From contig JAZARR010000123.1 in NCBI GenBank assembly GCA_037389465.1, positions 1,062,501 to 1,126,500 of the forward strand: DNA of 64,000 bases. Reading direction: 5' to 3'. Made by a program: the position numbers and the translations under genes. Shown here piece after piece: positions 11,601 to 24,400 of the stretch. The notes beneath the pieces were generated by a model. That model was not told where the DNA came from, made no database searches, and saw nothing but the letters and a program-made list of their open reading frames with translations. The first letter of the stretch is position 1. Every line of letters starts with the position of its first letter. The DNA is from Baylisascaris procyonis (lineage: Eukaryota; Nematoda; Chromadorea; Rhabditida; Ascarididae).

Positions 11601-14600
11601 AATTAATATATTTCAAGCAGCTATCTCCTATGGAGTGGCACATGCACATTATAGTATTCTGTCTTTGCTAAGCGACACTAGCACTGTGACGGAAAAGTTC
11701 AAATGCTTGCACTATTGGGAATTTTAGCTGTACGGCATTTGCATCAAAAGGTATTTGCATATTATAGAATATAACGTTGAAAATCCCAGAACAACGAGGT
11801 ATTCACGTCTGGTAGACATTATACTGTGGATGTTTGCGCCGCGAGACAGTTTCATATTGGAAGTTTCATCTTGCGACAAACACAGTCTCTCTACATCTGA
11901 GAAGTGCAAGAGAGTGGCAGAAATAATTGCAACATAAGTGCCCCTTTCACCAATGCTTCCTTTCATTGTTTTGTCACACCAATAAACATAATTAATATCT
12001 TTATAGTTCTCGGTGCCAATGGCAATCCAAGCAGTATCGTATCGAATGACCATAGAAAACTTAATGTCGTGGCGATCCATCGGAAGCGCTAAAAGGTTGA
12101 GTTCGTAGTAGCGAAAGCCTTGAAAACGTCCAAATTATTATGTTAATTAAAGAATAATCCACCAGCAGAATTACAAACTTTTTTCTGCACATTTTGCACG
12201 ACGAGCGCGCTTGAACGTCGTTCGATGCTAATCCATCTGTCTTCGAGATATCAGATGTGATTTAGTTTTGATGAATTTACATTCCAGTTGAGGTGATTTG
12301 ATGACAGGTGGTTTTGCTCATTGCAGAAAGTTCATCGAAGATTGCTAAAAATCTATGCTGTCAACATTTTCTACATTTACTATTCAAAACAATTAAACAT
12401 TTATGAATTATTTGCTACGTATACATTTGCACTATAATACTGTGCGGAAATTTGTGGCCGATTCATGCTTATGCTGTAGTTTGAAGCTAATTTTGTTAGG
12501 TATGCATGTGGGATTTTTGCAATTAGCACGGGGACCGAAAAAAATGTTTTGCCATTAAATAAGCCTTTTTGAAAAAAAAGCATTATTTTGTTTGATAGGG
12601 GAGTGTTTTATTTAACCACAAAATTTCAACCTTTCTCAACGAGCGTAAAAATTCCACTGTGATGTTTTCATGGAAAAAAGAATTTATCTAATGAAGGGAA
12701 AATTTCCGGATGGAATTTTAAACTAGCAAGGCAGTAGACATACCTATGCAACGTTCAAGCATAAATTTTTGCTGTCGCGTTTTGTGACACATTAATAAGC
12801 ATAACAACAAGTATGCTTGTATGTTATACTGCATTAATATATGGTAAGCTAAAATATGCACTGGTTTATCGTTTTGCCCTTCAGTCTGGCATATATGTAA
12901 GAGTTGTTTAGTTTTTGTTGCCTATTGCTGAGAGGAACCAAATAATGCGACATCATGTGGGTCATTTAATTTATTTACAGCTCGACTATCTCGTTTCGAA
13001 CATTCCATGCGCGCAAAATGCTTGGAATTTTTCTGGAAAAAATGTGCAAAAACTTCTCACATCTGAGCTTCGAAGCGGTGCCGGTGCACGGGGGGAAATT
13101 CGCGCTCAGGATAACTGCCTTCAGAGGAAGTATGACGACATGTTTTAGCAGTTGATGCCAGGGGAGGAAGCAGTTGCATCCTATCAAAGGATTCATCCCC
13201 GTACGAGAAAAAGGTGGATAGACTGCCGCTAATCTCGCCGCATTGGAAAAAGCCGTCAGAGACGTATCGTAGTTTAAGCGCAGCACAAATGTGTTGAACC
13301 TCTCAGTTGGCCAGTATTGAAATCCTTTGCAAAGATATGATTTTTCGGTCGCGTGACAAAGCTTGGAATGTGATAATGGAGTCTTGATAACATAATAATT
13401 CGCGTGAATTCGATAGTAATGAGAGTTCTGTGACCTTGACTCCGGGGGAGGGGTGTGCAATGTTTAAGCTCCAACTTCACTTTGACAAAGTCAGCTCCTG
13501 CCGACTGCCACTACTGAGAAGGAGGAAGTCAATTCCATGACTCAAACTTCTTCCAGGGCACGGCTTGATTGCGAAGTGATTTTTTCCGACTTTTCTCTTG
13601 TCGTTTCCTCACGATAACTGCTATAGATATTATTTCGTTTCACTTCATTCATTTCATCAAGACAGGGCAATAGGCAACAGCTGGCCTTGATGTCACATCA
13701 TGGATTTCGTTTATTACCTACCCCATGCATGTTAAGCACCTATGTTCCACGATACCTTATCGATCTCTATTCTATATTGGTTTTATAGATTTTGCGCATA
13801 TAATTGGTTCTTCCAATATGGCGATGGATAGCTACAGTAATTATACCGTAGAGGAATGAGCACGAGTTTCGGTCTAGCGTCTATTTACTAGTTTCCCGAA
13901 ACCAGTATCCGCAATACGATTAATTTCATTTCAATAGTAACATGTCTTTGATGTCCTCGTTTTTCTCTTTTTTTTTGCTGTCATATTTTCGCGTGTTTGT
14001 TCATTAGGAAACACTAAAAAATGGTATGCAGCATTCTCAGTGCAAGAAATATGTTTGTTAATGACATATTAAACCAAACCGCGTGGAATCCACTTTAAAT
14101 ACAATAAGCATTCATTTAGCACCTGTTGCATAGCTGATGAAAAGTAGAAAGCCTTTCATCTGAAGCTTTTGCACAGCCACACTGAAAGTTGCAATAACTC
14201 AGAGCTTTATGACTCTAACTGTAGAATAACCTGGAGTCGGATTCCTGACTCCGACTATGAGTTCTTGAGAAAGGGGATGGCTTCAGGTTTTAACTGTCGA
14301 GAAGGCAAAAAGGTGAATTCCGGAGTTAACATCTGGGATCGCACATCAGTGGTAACAGCTGCTATTCCAAAAAAAAAAAAAACTTTGATTTCTCTTAAGC
14401 TGCATATCAACACAGAGTACGAAGTTGTGAAGTCAGCAGCTTTCGTCAATATCTTTTTCTTATCTTTCCGGCTGTTTGATAACCATTTTTAGCCTATATA
14501 TCTGGCTTATACGAGATCCCTGTGCATTATGCTATTCGCCTGAATTGTTACGATCGGCAATTTCATTCTCTGATTACTCTTAACTATAATTTATTGCTTT

Positions 14601-17600
14601 GAGAAGCTCAAACCTTCGATCTAGTGATACCATCTTATGCTAGCTTCACTCTTCTTTCACGTAGTTTATTTCGGTATAACGGCGGTTTCTCATCACCATC
14701 AACCATCATCTTTTCGTTCCACGCTACCTTCGACTCGACCACTTCGACTCGATCATCTAAACTCTGCTTTTCCCATTCTTCTCTGTTGCATGAATCAAAC
14801 CCTATTCTCTTTCCATATGCGCTGGACAGCATCTGGGTTGCGTACGATAGAACGAATCGGAAATATCGGATAAGTAGTACTGGCATCGCCGTGTTGTCTA
14901 TCGAGAAATACTACATTCCTTATTATGCAATGGAAAAAGGAAGCATAGAGGTTTATGTTTGGACTTAATGTTCCCCCCCTTTAAATTTATGTTTGCACTA
15001 AAAAAGTTGAACGAATGCGGTTTGTCACATCTGCTGATGACGATATCGATAGTACTGCAGTATTATCGAATCTCTTCCAGTTCTTTCAAAATGGTTTAGT
15101 CGTTTTATAGTTTAATTTTATAGCATGTTACTTTTGCTTTTTTCATTACTCACTTTCTTTATTTTACGCTATTCAAATATATTCATAAAAATTCAGCGAT
15201 GCATTGTTCACAATCGCTATTATTCGGAAGAGTGAAACTATCCTCTAGTTCCTACCTCATTTGATTGTAACTGAAACATTAAATTTTCCAATTCTTACCT
15301 ACTACACTTTAGTGGGGGGGGGGGGGGGGTGGGGAGGTATTAGGATATCACATTTGATCCATTTGTCAATTTCAAACACAGATTTTACGCTGCTGTCAAA
15401 CTTCGATATTGATTTCATTGAGAGTCTCTAGTTCATCTTCATCAGTTTTGCTCTGCTTACGTTGTTTGCGAATGGAATAGCCATGAAGATTTAATTCCCA
15501 TTGCTTATTTTATGCTGTTTCTATATTTTTGCTCCAACTTTTATAAAGAAAACTCCTAATGTTTTTACATATAGTTGCCTAGCATATGCGGAAAAACTGC
15601 AACCCGACGTAGTTAATCGGTATAACCCACATCCACACATCGCTATCGCAACAACATGAAGTAGAGAGGTTGGTAATTTCCAACATAATTAGCCAATAGA
15701 AAGCTGGGTTTGTTGAGTTAGATTTAGCCATTAAGCCATAGCCACATAGCCATTCAAGCTGTCTTGAATTCTTAGGGAGCCATTTAATTTGTTCATCAAG
15801 AAAGGCCGACCCTTATTTCGTTGAATATTACGCCCCTCTTTAATTGAGAATCCCCTTCCAGGTCTAAGAAGAAAACTTAAGACGACCCCTCCTTCCGAAC
15901 AACACTCAAAAGTAGAAGATCTAACTCCTAATATCTGAAAGATTAGAAGCCCTGGATCTCTCAATCAAGAAAATGTTGTTCTTTTCCTCTTCTGCTGTAT
16001 AGTTCCTGCTAGTGTTTAATGAAGCAACGATGAACAATTAAGCAACCTTAAAGGCATCACCTTAATTATTTCGTGACTTGTCGACGCATCGAAAACCGGT
16101 TTAGATACGCTACGCCCATCGTAGTTAACAACTGAACTGATCGTTCTTAGTTTCATTTGGACGCTACCCGTTATGAAACTGTTCCATGTGAAATTTCGCA
16201 GTAATGCATGCCTTTGTTTCTGGGTCACATATGGGCAACCCGTCGTCATCCCTGCTCCTCCAACCTTGCCTAAACGGGAAAGGAAGGTCGCAAATTTCGG
16301 CCACTTCAGCAAGCGAGGCAAACCTAATAGCTCAGTTAGCACTGAAAAGCATTGAAAAATTTGTCTAATTGTAAAGAAAGTCCACTTGGAAGTACATACT
16401 TTTTAACACTTTCAGCGCATTTTCCAGTCGAGTTTAATGAATCGCAAAGTGAGGCAAAATTAGCGCATTGTTTAGCCCACTTGCTGCCATTTTCATTGCA
16501 AGACGGCTGAATCTTTTCTCTTCACATATGCTTCTATTCCTTCTCTCCATTCATTTTCCGCTTCCTCGCCCCAAATTCAAGAATGGCAGGGTCTCACAAC
16601 GCTCCGGAATAGCAAGGTGATGTTGCCAATCCGATGGTTCCGAAATAATATCATCGTGGAAAAGGACGGTGAATTTGCATGAAAAGTGTAAAAAGGTCTC
16701 ATTTAAGGGGGTGTGAAATTTCTGGTGTTAGCGAAATTTCGCGTAAATATGGCACCGAGAATTATGGCCACTATCGTTAATATTCTTCAAAATACTTGTG
16801 CCAAATATCGAGTTTTTGTTTTTTTTTTCTTCTTTAGATTTCTTTTAATCAAGAACTTCTTGGAAATTCGAATGTGACATCTGCTTTTTCTAAAGCAAGA
16901 TTCACTGTAAGTCGAAAGTTCAGCGCTTTTCTTCGATTGGCTCCCGTCTAAGTAAAATTTGTAACTTTTTATCGCTCTTTTCAACAGTTGAAATTGATGA
17001 GATTTGATATCTTCCTTTATTCAAGGTCTGTCCAACTACTCGCAAATCTTGAGTTTACGATTTCTTGACATCTCATACCATTGCTTCTACGTTACCGGAT
17101 GTCATCCATCACTTTAAATAGCCAATCAAGCATTACGTATTTGCTGTCCACGCAAGTCCAACGTTCACCTGCACCACTCATATTGCACGCATCATTGCAA
17201 TGAATTAAGCTTGTTGTCTGAGTAGCTATATTTGTGTCATTGTTGAAGCTATACTTAATAAACGCAAGGAAAGTATTAGCATTAACTCTTTTTATGTGCT
17301 TTATTTTGCAATTTTTTTCTTTTTTTTGCAAAATTCGCTTTGCAAAAATGTTTATTTTGTGTAATTTTGTTTACATTGATTGCATTTGTCTATGCCGATG
17401 AAATAGGATAAGTGCAATCTTCATAATAACTTTGCAATTCGTTTATATTTTCATCGATTGGCGCAATGAAATTTAATCATTGAATTTCCATTGCACTTAT
17501 GATCGTACGTATATCGAAAACAGATTCTCCTCCGATGATATATGCAATCGATTGTGTTCAAATAGATGATATATTTTTTTCTTGATCTTTTTAATATTTT

Positions 17601-19659
17601 TTTGCAAAGCATTTACCCACAGGTTGAGTTACGAGAACGGTTTGTCGTGTTAAATTATATGACGTATTTCTGAGCTGTATACGATGTGTACCATCTACGT
17701 GTTCTTGCAAATTTGCATTTGTAAAGCTTATTGTTGCAGCGTCGTGTCACTGTTTACTTATGTTTCTTCTTTTATCCGGCATTCTTAATTTGGCAACCGT
17801 CACCGTGCATCCTCTACAACAATTTCCGTTGCAAACTCAATATTGAAAGGAGTTACAGGCATTTAAATGTGGAGAGCAATTGCGTGCATTTTCGAGTGGC
17901 CCATTTATCAGCTTACATACAACGAATTACAAAAAGCGAATATTTTTTCCGGTTTGTACTAATAGATGAATTAATTAAAATGAGGGTGGTTGATAATATG
18001 AGTAGAACGTAAAAAGCGCATATTGAGCCAACTGCTGTCGCACATTTCTTCATTTGTTTCTTTGTTTGCTAAACAAAAGTTTCTTTGTTTGCCTCTAGAA
18101 AAAAACTCATCCTTATCGGAATGAACACCATCCGAGTTTACGTTAAAGTTAGAAACGACGAGGAAGAAGATGGGAACAATACGCTTTTCACCTTCACTAA
18201 CATTTTTACAACAAGCGCACTAAAGTTGCGATAGAGGCTTAGTATATCGTTTTTGCTCATCTCTCCTGAATATCTCAGTGAAGTAGGATTGAAATCCTTG
18301 CTTTTTTCCATTACGAGTCCCATGTAATTATGTTGCTTTTTTGGCGGCTTAATAAGGAAGGGGTTACCAAGGAAGCTGCAATGGTATGCGTTTTTCGATT
18401 TCGCTTGCAATCAACAAATATCATAAGTTCTCGAAAAACAATAAATTGTGCGCAGTAATGCATCTACAGCTTAAGTAATTCGATTGCTGGATATTGGGTT
18501 TCGAATTTTAGAAAAAAAAAAAGGATTTTTCGCTTAAAAAAATGAAAATTCAATAGGTTGCGAATGTATGTACATCCTTACGTCCTTGCGCAAAGCTATA
18601 GTTAGCAATTTTTTTCGAACTTTATAGTTGAACTTAATTATTGGCATAAGAGATCAGCATGTAGTGGATGGATATTTGTCATTTTCAGTTTTATATGGAA
18701 GACATAGGCCAACACATGCATAACACAGCAATAGAAATGTGCAAACACAACGCTTCGTCGAATATGCACCTTCAAAGTGAATAGGCGCTTAGTGGGAATA
18801 GAAACGCATGAGGAAAAGAACAGTTAATTGCCATCAGATGTTTATCTTACCATTGTATATGTTCATATGTAAAAAGCGTTACACCAGGTGCAATGTTGAT
18901 TATTTTGAAGGACGTCCATTCTGTCGTGTTTCATCTAATTATTAAAGCGATGCGTTTTCGTTTGCCGCGAAAATGATCTCTCTGGTCAGCCGAAGAAACA
19001 ATTGTGCCCATGGGAATTAATTAATTTTGGAGATCTCTGTGGAGGTCTTACTTCCCGAGCTGCCTTTTCTTGATCATTTCTCACCCACGATACCATCAAC
19101 GATTTCCTCAAACATTTCACCTCTCATTGATTACTATCGTCCATTTATTTATTCTAAAATTATACAATATCGTTAAGGAATTTCATGATCCCCAGCGCGA
19201 GAAATCGTTACCCATTTCCTCAACATTTTCAATATTTCAACATCATTTCCCACTCTCATTGTATTTTGCTCCCAAATAATGTTCTTTCTTAATAAAAAAA
19301 AAAACCTCCTCATATAAGATCATTAAAATGCTACAGTCATCGTTTCTAAGTGCATTCTTCTTACGACTGATTTGAGAATCTCAATGGGATCGTTTTAACC
19401 AAATGAGATAGAAACCGTTTTGAAATTTTTTCATTGATTATCGATGCGATGAATATTTCGAAAGTGAAAATTCTATCTTGTAGTATTGACCCAAAAATGA
19501 ATGTCAATATAAACGAGTGGAGAAGATCTTTAGGATCCTTTTTTTTGGCACTTTTCGCAATGAACAATTCATTCGGTGTTCTGAACAGTTGTGTATAGTT
19601 GGATGCCGTTGAAATTTGTCGATTTATCGAGCAACTATATATTTTCACTCATTCTTATT

Positions 19660-19665
<6 letters not shown>
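8612..19665. other. long AT-rich stretch, no certain gene
   Basis: No exon chain could be built over these 11 kb. Modest GC-rich islands occur at about 9.58-10.3, 13.0-13.6, 14.6-14.9, 15.73-16.35 and 16.5-16.7 kb. They hold open frames on both strands, the longest being 12975-13460 on the minus strand (161 codons), but with no domain and no convincing splice sites. The stretch may be intergenic or the far upstream intron of max-1. Confidence 0.45.
15314..15329. repeat. poly-G tract (16 G)
   Basis: Sixteen consecutive G are followed by TGGGGAGG. This is one of three G homopolymers on the + strand of this AT-rich window. Confidence 0.9.

Positions 19666-19713
<48 letters not shown>
19666..19713. 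repeat. (AT)n microsatellite
   Basis: Forty-eight bases of uninterrupted TA dinucleotide repeat in noncoding sequence. Confidence 0.95.
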
Positions 19714-19714
<1 letters not shown>

Positions 19715-19858
19715 CCTTTGAATCGTTTTGTGATTTCATTACTTCAATTGAATTCTCAGTTTTTATTTTGTTATAAGATGCAGTAATGAATAGAATACTA
19801 TATGCAGATTTTATAATTAGAACTCTTTGTCATGAAAATGATGCGAAAATGCTCTTAG

Positions 19859-19968
19859 AGACCTGGGAAACGTTATGGGAAAGCTTAAATTTGCTCGTAC
19901 TATTCAGAACACACTGCGCATGCACACCAGGCAACCCATTTGGGTTGTGCCTGTTCGAGATGAGAAAG
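19859..19968 (+). CDS. candidate internal exon, possibly N-terminal max-1
   Basis: This is a 110-base stretch bounded by a CTCTTAG acceptor-like site and an AAAG|GTGAGC donor. The frame that fits reads KLKFARTIQNTLRMHTRQPI and continues IWVVPVRDEKG, a basic, protein-like sequence, while the stop-terminated frames on either side are less so. Incoming phase is 2 and outgoing phase 1. It lies 1.4 kb upstream of the coiled-coil exon and on the same strand, so it may be an early max-1 exon. The outgoing phase does not suit the coiled-coil frame of that exon, so the link is unproven. I do not recognise the peptide. Confidence 0.35.
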
Positions 19969-20621
19969 GTGAGCGTACATTCAGAAAGGGCTTGGAGTTT
20001 TGAGGTTTTCCGAAAACATGATCACAGTAAAACTTCAATTATATGGAGTAAAGTCACGTTTTTTCCCTCACTTTTCCTCAGGTGACGTTTAATTACAAGG
20101 AAATTAGTCAGCTTGCTTAGAGTAAGATGATCTAAACTGTTAGAGTCCGCATATATTTACTAATGTGTTCAGTAAGGATCGTTTATCATGCGGCATGCTT
20201 GATCATCTCACAAAATGAGAAAGCAATTAAGGGATAGCGAATGCTTAGCGATCTAATCGCATTTGGCTAACCAATGTCACAAATGATTCCAGATGATGCA
20301 TTTTTCGCATCTCAAGTCAAATCTCTTCCAATTGGTGTATTTCGTTCTGAACGTTTTATAATATAGTCTTGTGAAACTTTGGAAATGGAAATGCGTCCCG
20401 TTAACAAAACCCCTTCCCCAATGATATCGTTGAAAATTTTGTTAATTTCGTAGGCGGAAATTTTATCGTAAGTCATTCGGTAAAAAAAAATCCTTTAAAA
20501 TTAGGTAGATGCCTGGCAAGATGCGTTGGCTAATGAGTGAGTGCGTCCAGCGCCCTCGTCCATTCATGCCAGTTGAAGATAATCGAATCCCTCTCATCTG
20601 ACAGTGAATTAGTATAACTTG

Positions 20622-20673
20622 TCAGTTATGAATGGATAAGCTAGGAATCAGTTATGAATGGATAAGCTAGGAA
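20622..20673. repeat. 26-bp perfect tandem duplication
   Basis: Two identical adjacent copies (20622-20647 and 20648-20673) begin TCAGTTATGAATGG and end GCTAGGAA. This looks like a recent slippage or duplication event. Confidence 0.9.
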
Positions 20674-21326
20674 CGCTTCAAATTCTTCAACTCAGCGCTT
20701 CAAAAAACAGTGCTGCTCGCTTACTACAACTCGTTCCATCAGTGAGCACCCAGACCAATGACGAGACGCTCTTTTCGCTGCAACCCGTCATCGATTTGAT
20801 CTGCTCCTCTTCCGCTTTTTCGACACGTTCCCATGCCTTACCCCTTTCCCACCTAGGTGCTTTTCAATTTCGCAGTATAACGAAAATTGGCTCAACTTCT
20901 TTTGCCTTTCTCACTGCTGCCACTCAAGATACACACAACTATAGTCGTCTATCCAAAAATGCCCTTATTATTCCGCATATTTTTGCGTTTTCTTTATTTG
21001 CCGATCCATGCGTTTTATTTTTACCGCCCGTCCTTTACGTCTTTGTTCCTGCACAAACCTCCCACCGCCATTTCTTTCTTTGATTATCTCCGCCATAAAC
21101 TCTCATCCTCTATTGGATACTACGCTTCGTTTTCAAGAAGCCCAGGTTTCTATCGTCGTATTATCCATACTTCCATTTCAACTGCCAATCGACACCGACC
21201 AGGACCACTTGCTGTTCACATATGCCAAAAGAAGCTTGAAGTGTAACAGCTGCAAATACGTTCAAATCGCAGAGAGTCAAAATAATATATGCAAATGAGC
21301 AAAGCAACAATAAGATAGTATTTCAG

Positions 21327-21455
21327 TTGGAGGAGCAGAACGAACGTCTAAGGGTACAGAATCTGAAGTGTACTGCACAGCTGCAGGTGCTGAAATCGTG
21401 CGCCGACAGAACGAAGCACTGGCAGAACTCACTCCTCTTCTCCCATTCCGTTACG
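21327..21455 (+). CDS. max-1: coiled-coil exon, probable N-terminal exon of max-1, frame disturbed
   Basis: The exon follows a good acceptor (GTATTTCAG) and ends at a donor (TTACG|GTACTG). Its first half reads LEEQNERLRVQNLKCTAQLQ in frame 1, with leucines spaced as in a coiled coil. The second half loses this character in frame 1 (HWQNSLLFSHS) but in the +1 frame reads EIVRRQNEALAELTPLLPF, again a charged helix. Both frames are open through all 129 bases. One missing base near 21391-21397 would join the two halves. Read without a shift, frame 1 is phase 0 on both sides and would splice directly to 25717. A coiled coil ahead of PH domains suits the MAX-1/PLEKHH family. The exon is likely real; the exact frame is unsure. 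Confidence 0.5.
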
Positions 21456-24400
21456 GTACTGTCATTTTTGATGCTATGATTTTTTGTTTTATTACTAATC
21501 CCATATCAAATCATTGATTGCGTCTTGGAAAATTGTAATAAAAGGAAATTAATTCAAAGAGAAAGGCAGTGGAAATAAAAATGGGAACAATGAAGAGAAA
21601 AATTGCTATGAACAATTCAGAATAAAGTAAACACCCATCTTGATGCAAATATCATCGTTATTGTTGATTAAGTGATATAATTACGGACTGATCAAATTCA
21701 GTGATCTTTGAATGGATGATGAAGTCATCTTCAATTATTGCCACATTGGTTTTAGCAATCGATAATATCCTCTAACGTCGTTATGCAAAACCGCCTTTTA
21801 AATGAATAAATTATTTCTTTACAATGAATATTTTATAAAGCTACAATAAACGGCGACATTTTTCATGATTTTTTTTTTTAATATTTGGCGAAGCACGATT
21901 TTCTCTAGAAAGTATAAATGTTGCTTGCGCAAGTAAGCTGACATGCCAATAGATTTGATATAGATTGCTTTGATATGTTCGCGATGATGTGGTCGTTGTA
22001 TAAGGCTGGAAGCTTCATAGAAGTGTGCAGATGCCTTCATCCTGAAGGAATGGTCATATTCCTTGTCATCTAAACGCATATGTGCTGAGAATATCCTGAT
22101 AATTTTATTGAATTGAACCTACCAGGGGTGACGTTTTCAAGGAGGCTAATGCATAAGTCCGATGAGCTCTCATAATTTTCTATTAGCATGGATCCGTTCA
22201 ATCTGCTCTAAGTGGATGCTCACAAATGCGATCATTTTCGAAATGCGATAGTAGAGATTTAACCATTTGAAAGTGTTCTCCACCTCTTCCTCCCGAATTC
22301 TATTCAATTCCTTCACTGCAGCACATTCACTTGTCATTTATGACGGTCATCACTTTTGTACTTCGTTCGAGGTAACGTTCGATGGGACGGCTTTTTTTTC
22401 TTTTTTATGGGAACCAACGCATTGTTTTTGATGCACATTGCATTTATTACATTGCAACTTGAGATGAGTAGTACTGCAACTACTATTCCAGTGCAAAGCA
22501 ACTTCCCCCCTTCTAAATTCTTCCTCACATATGATTATCGATTATCGAATTGTGTTTTCATAACAATAATTTTTTGAATTAATTCACCAAAATTGCTATT
22601 CCTTCAGCGGATCAATACCGCTCATTGTACGAGCGAGGCAACTATTTCGGACAAGGAGGAAATTTTTCGCATTTACCTTTGCGATCTTTTTTTTTGATGA
22701 ATAATCCCGAAACATTGCTTGAATAACTTTTTTTGGCAATCTATTTCCACAATTTCATGGATAAAAGTTCGCCCAGTAGATGGGATTTTCGATTCTGTGT
22801 CACCTCAACCGCGGATTTTCCACACTCCTATTTTGCCTTCTTCGGAATAAGGAGCGATAATTTAGCTTTTTGCATTTGAAGAAATTAAGGGATACTCGTT
22901 CGAATTTTTTCGCATTAGCCGAGGCGGCAGGGTGGTATTTACTGTGAAAGTGCTTATCGTTCGCAACGTAAAACTCATAACGAAAATGATATGGCACAAT
23001 GATTTGCATCATAGACAGCGAATGAGTGCCGCTTGCAGATGTCACATAAAAACAACGAATACGCGCTAATATTCTCGACGTATAATGTACGCTTTGAAAT
23101 AAACGACGGCGCGACGTCCATGCATAATTTAGAGAGTTTTTTTCTTACCTAGTGCCATAAGGCGACCACCAGCTCAGATTTCTGTGTTTGCAGATTATTG
23201 TGAAGAGGTTTGAACCTCATCACCACTTTATTACGCGGCTTTCTCACCTATTACTTTACTCTTTTACCAACCCCTTCTTCAGTCCGCTCTTCCCCATCCC
23301 CTACTTCAAAATTTACATTGTTGAAATGACACCTGAAATCTGATCGATATGCTGATGTAGTATTGGTCTCTTACAATTCGTTGAACTATCCTATATAGAT
23401 TTAATTGTTTTTTTTGTGCTCAAAATATCTAAAAATCTACTGGTCGATTTTATGGGCTATTCGAAGGAGGAATTGAACTCATCTCTGAATGAAATATTCT
23501 TGGGATGGCGCTATAGGTTTTCCACTTTGAGGGCACTATCGGTTAATCGAATTGAACTTCGAAACTTCTGAAAAACAAAAATATGCACCATATCTATATC
23601 GAATTCTGTATTGCATGTTTTACGTCGTTTCTTAATATCCATCTTATCTGATGCAAGCTTAAATATTTTTGAAGACTCGTAAACATAGATGAGCTTAATT
23701 CTTCTCATTTGGTTATCGCAAATCGCAGCTTTCTTTTAGGACGAAATCAAAACATCTGGCTAGGTATTAGCATTGAAAAAAAAGAGGCAAATGAAAGGAA
23801 ATTAAAAGACCGTCATGTAAAAAATGCTTTTTCATTCGGCAATCTCATCACCATTAGATAGACGTTAGCTGAGATCGCGATTAAGTGCGAATATTGCAGT
23901 GGGAGAAGAGGAACGGGGGGGGGGGGGAGGAAGGAGTGAATAGACTTAGCTACAAGATCTACTGCTGTGAATTCGGTTTTGAAATATGCCACACCTTGTC
24001 GGTTTAGTGATTATCGGTAATGGTTATGGAACTCTAGCAAACACTGCATGTTGCACAACCTTGCAACGTATAATGTGAATTTGCCTTTCCATGTTTACCG
24101 TCACATATTGAACAAAATTTTTAAGGGAACACGGAATATTTTTTTAGATTATCGTAGGGAAATAGTTTTTTGATTACATAAAAACTGACTTCTTTGAGAT
24201 CAATGATATTTGAAAGACGTCAGTAGCGCGATGTTTGTCGTATTCGTCCGTCTGAAATTAAACTTCTCATTTTATCGAAAATTTAGACATTCTGATGTCA
24301 CCATTGAGGGTATGCTTAATATTGAATTCAACAGAACGCTTGAATTGCTTAGCAACTGACCATTTCAGCAGATGTTTATTTGAATTCAAATGTTGCCTCT

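Noticed and set aside
11724..12080. 118-codon minus-strand open frame
   Set aside because: No motif or splice support, and overlapping + frames are equally open.
12975..13460. 161-codon minus-strand open frame, the longest in the window
   Set aside because: No domain, no splice context and no better codon character than the opposite strand; GC-rich noncoding sequence explains its length.
16580..16680. Reading KVMLPIRWF that recalls the L-P-x-R-W block of receptor tyrosine kinases
   Set aside because: Only six residues fit; the following M-x-P-E and neighbouring kinase blocks are absent.
22611..22725. Exon-like stretch after CCTTCAG reading DQYRSLYERGNYFGQGGNF
   Set aside because: No GT donor exists before the stop except one a few codons in, so it cannot be an internal exon.
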